From NCBI GenBank assembly GCA_050180485.1, contig JBFXED010000003.1, positions 1-64,000 on the forward strand: a DNA stretch of 64,000 bases, given 5' to 3'. The notes below the pieces were generated by a model that saw nothing but the letters and a program-made list of their open reading frames with translations, was not told the origin of the DNA and searched no databases. Positions 62,801 through 64,000 of the stretch are shown here, one piece after another (the first letter of the stretch is position 1; every line of letters begins with the position of its first letter). The translations under genes were made by a program, and so were the position numbers. This DNA comes from CADEGL01 sp050180485 (lineage in GTDB: Bacteria; Pseudomonadota; Alphaproteobacteria; CADEGL01).

Positions 62801-62820
62801 TCCATTAGAACATTGAAAAT

Positions 62821-63201
62821 TTACGGTGAGGTTTTCACGCCGCCTTTGGCGCCCGCGCCACCGCTCGCGCGCATACCGCCGCTGGCGTCATTGGACTGCG
62901 ATTGCGCGCCGACACCCGTGCTGGTGCCCGCACCCGCTCCCGCGCCGACACCGACGCCGGTGTTACCGCTCGGCGCCGCGCCCAGATTCACGCCCGCCCC
63001 GACGCCCGTGTTCGCGCCCACGCCAGCACCCGTGCTGGAGTTTGTGCCGCTGTTGGAGCCGTTGCCGCCCGCGGCGGCGCCCGCACCTGCCTTGGTGCCA
63101 ACGCCCACACCCACATCCGCGGCGGAGGCGGACGGAAGATCAGCCAAGCCCAGCGCGCCGACCAGGGCGGCGGCGGAGGCGAAATAAACGAACTTCTTCA
63201 T
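62821..63201 (-). CDS. Secreted glycine/alanine/asparagine-rich protein
   Basis: The 126-residue protein has a clear signal peptide (MKKFVYFASAAALVGALGLADLPSASA, cleavage near residue 27). About 100 residues follow made almost only of Gly, Ala, Ser, Thr, Asn and Val, in short repeats such as GVGANTGVGAGVN and GAGAGAGTSTGVGA. There are almost no charged residues and no Cys. It is probably disordered or fibre-like and exported to the periplasm or outside. The function is unknown. The signal peptide and reading-frame length support it as a real gene. A terminator follows. Confidence 0.7.
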   Translation of the reverse strand: MKKFVYFASAAALVGALGLADLPSASAADVGVGVGTKAGAGAAAGGNGSNSGTNSSTGAGVGANTGVGAGVNLGAAPSGNTGVGVGAGAGAGTSTGVGAQSQSNDASGGMRASGGAGAKGGVKTSP

Positions 63202-63313
63202 GACGCATCCCTTTTCGTTGTGAACTTTTCCGCGCGGGCAACGCCAGCGCAGTCCTCGCTTTTCGAGGTCCGCACATTCAATTCACAGATTGGTCACCGG
63301 GTTCCATGATGCG

Positions 63314-63352
63314 GCAACGGCATCGCCGGGATTTCTCCCGCGATGCCGTTGC
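63314..63352. other. Very stable hairpin between enoyl-CoA hydratase and glycine-rich protein genes
   Basis: Arms 63314-63326 and 63340-63352 pair perfectly over 13 bp and extend to about 17 bp with one bulged base, around a 4-nt loop. Neither side has a T tract. It lies 43 bp past the end of the hydratase gene. It may be a terminator needing no U tract, an mRNA 3'-end stabiliser or a palindromic repeat element; no second copy was found in the window. Confidence 0.55.
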
Positions 63353-63395
63353 GTTCCGATCAAGGCGAAATCGCGGCGGTGAAGCCGCGACCAGA

Positions 63396-64000
63396 TCAAC
63401 CGCCCTTCACGCCCTTCTTCTGGAAATCCACATCCCAGTTCTGCGTGGTGCTGACGACACGCTGCAGGCGGAACATATGGTCGGTCAGCGCATAGGCATT
63501 GTCGCTGTCTAGATCCTCGCAGCGCACGAACACCTCCATCTCCGTTCGGATAGCCATCAACGGATGGCGCGTGACGCGGGCGGCCAAGGCCTTGGCGCGG
63601 TCCAGCACCTCGGCGTCTTCCACCACTTCGTTGACCAAGTTGATGCGCAGAGCTTCGTTCGCATCGATTGCATCGCCGGTCAAGCACAGCCGCATGGCCT
63701 CGACGCGCGGCAGGTGGCGGTAGATGCGCGCCATGCCGGCCGCGCCACCCATGCCGTAGGCGATTTCCGGCAAGCCGAACTTGGCTGTCTTCCCCGCGAT
63801 GCGCATGTCGGTCAGGTGCAAGAGGTAGATCATGCCTTGGCCCAGGCACCAGCCTTTCACCGCACCGATGATCGGCTTGAAGCGCTTCATGCGCAGCACT
63901 TCGCGTTCCCAGCCGGGGTAGTTGGGCTCATCGTCTTCGTTGGTGTGCGGATAGTAGTGCCGCATCACCCGGTCCTCGCCCTCAAGCGGCTTGCGCCGCG
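63396..64000 (-). CDS. Enoyl-CoA hydratase/isomerase family protein (partial, 5' end outside window)
   Basis: The reading frame is open to the right edge of the window, so the N-terminal third is missing. The visible 200 residues have the crotonase core: KRFKPIIGAVKGWCLGQGMIYLLHLTDMRIAGKTAKFGLPEIAYGMGGAAGMARIYRHL, where GWCLGQGM forms the first oxyanion-hole region, followed by MRLCLTGDAIDANEALRINLVNEVV. The usual catalytic Glu of the second segment (PEI..GM, Glu at LPEIAY) is kept. The family covers hydratases, isomerases and decarboxylases, so the reaction is not fixed. A strong hairpin lies 43 bp downstream. Confidence 0.88.
   Translation of the reverse strand, partial: RRKPLEGEDRVMRHYYPHTNEDDEPNYPGWEREVLRMKRFKPIIGAVKGWCLGQGMIYLLHLTDMRIAGKTAKFGLPEIAYGMGGAAGMARIYRHLPRVEAMRLCLTGDAIDANEALRINLVNEVVEDAEVLDRAKALAARVTRHPLMAIRTEMEVFVRCEDLDSDNAYALTDHMFRLQRVVSTTQNWDVDFQKKGVKGG

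Noticed and set aside
62821..63201. Tandem DNA repeat or CRISPR-like array in the glycine-rich gene
   Set aside because: The repetition is at the codon level (Gly/Ala/Thr words), of irregular length, within an open frame with a signal peptide. There are no constant repeats and spacers.

Overview
The window is GC-rich, densely packed chromosomal DNA. Gene content points to an alphaproteobacterium, probably Rhodospirillales-like: an IalB-family periplasmic protein, a DUF1127 mini-protein, a GcvA-type LysR regulator, the divergent tesA / ybbA-ybbP block, a TPR-GT41 glycosyltransferase and NnrU. This placement is inferred from gene families only; there is no rRNA in the window. I see no phage, insertion sequence or CRISPR array. 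Only one gene looks clearly broken.

Layout. (1) 1-730: end of an unknown gene and a lipoprotein. (2) 771-9213: a catabolic block resembling ectoine/hydroxyectoine utilisation. It has two tandem DoeA-like M24 hydrolases, a RibD-C/DHFR-like reductase, two tandem Asp/Glu-racemase-fold proteins, a class III aminotransferase, an EutB-like dehydratase and an EutC-like ornithine-cyclodeaminase-fold protein. (3) 9280-18774: further accessory catabolism, with a GST, a class V PLP enzyme, a D-amino-acid-dehydrogenase-like flavoprotein, an acyl-CoA dehydrogenase, an MFS carrier, two Rieske oxygenases without a reductase, a Tag-like protein and a RidA-like protein. (4) 18737-33892: housekeeping and stress functions (EamA exporter, BI-1 protein, YbbAP ABC system, TesA, TPR-GT41, FIST protein, ThpR, LMW phosphatase, UDG-like protein, USP, Lon-like protease, zincin, pterin dehydratase). 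(5) 33994-40719: amino-acid and acetoacetate metabolism (SufS-like enzyme, acetoacetyl-CoA synthetase, class I aminotransferase, two GSTs, LysR). (6) 40878-50385: DUF1127, two EamA carriers, two DinB proteins, quinone oxidoreductase, asparaginase, SpoU methyltransferase, IalB, RlmN and two related membrane proteins. (7) 50461-58278: argG, nnrU, trehalose genes (otsB facing otsA-GH15), folD-yggU-yggT and tRNA-Ala(CGC). (8) 58362-64000: an FAD oxidoreductase, a DUF883-like protein, a glycine-zipper lipoprotein pseudogene, a hybrid histidine kinase, a glycine-rich secreted protein and a truncated enoyl-CoA hydratase.

How the genes fit together. Region 2 combines a ring- or amide-opening hydrolase type, a transaminase, a beta-hydroxy-amino-acid dehydratase type and an imino-acid reductase type. 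That is the logic of hydroxyectoine breakdown through hydroxyaspartate. The deacetylase (DoeB/EutE), aldehyde dehydrogenase (DoeC) and AsnC-type regulator (DoeX) of that pathway are not in the window, and two key families are doubled. The real substrate may therefore differ. A second theme is the number of adjacent paralogous pairs: M24, racemase, Rieske, GST, EamA, DinB and a membrane-protein pair. A third is lysine/arginine/alanine-rich, histone-H1-like tails on two otherwise ordinary metabolic enzymes.

Start codons were chosen from Shine-Dalgarno spacing and gene overlaps where possible; several are TTG or GTG. All functional calls are from reading the proteins, not from searches.
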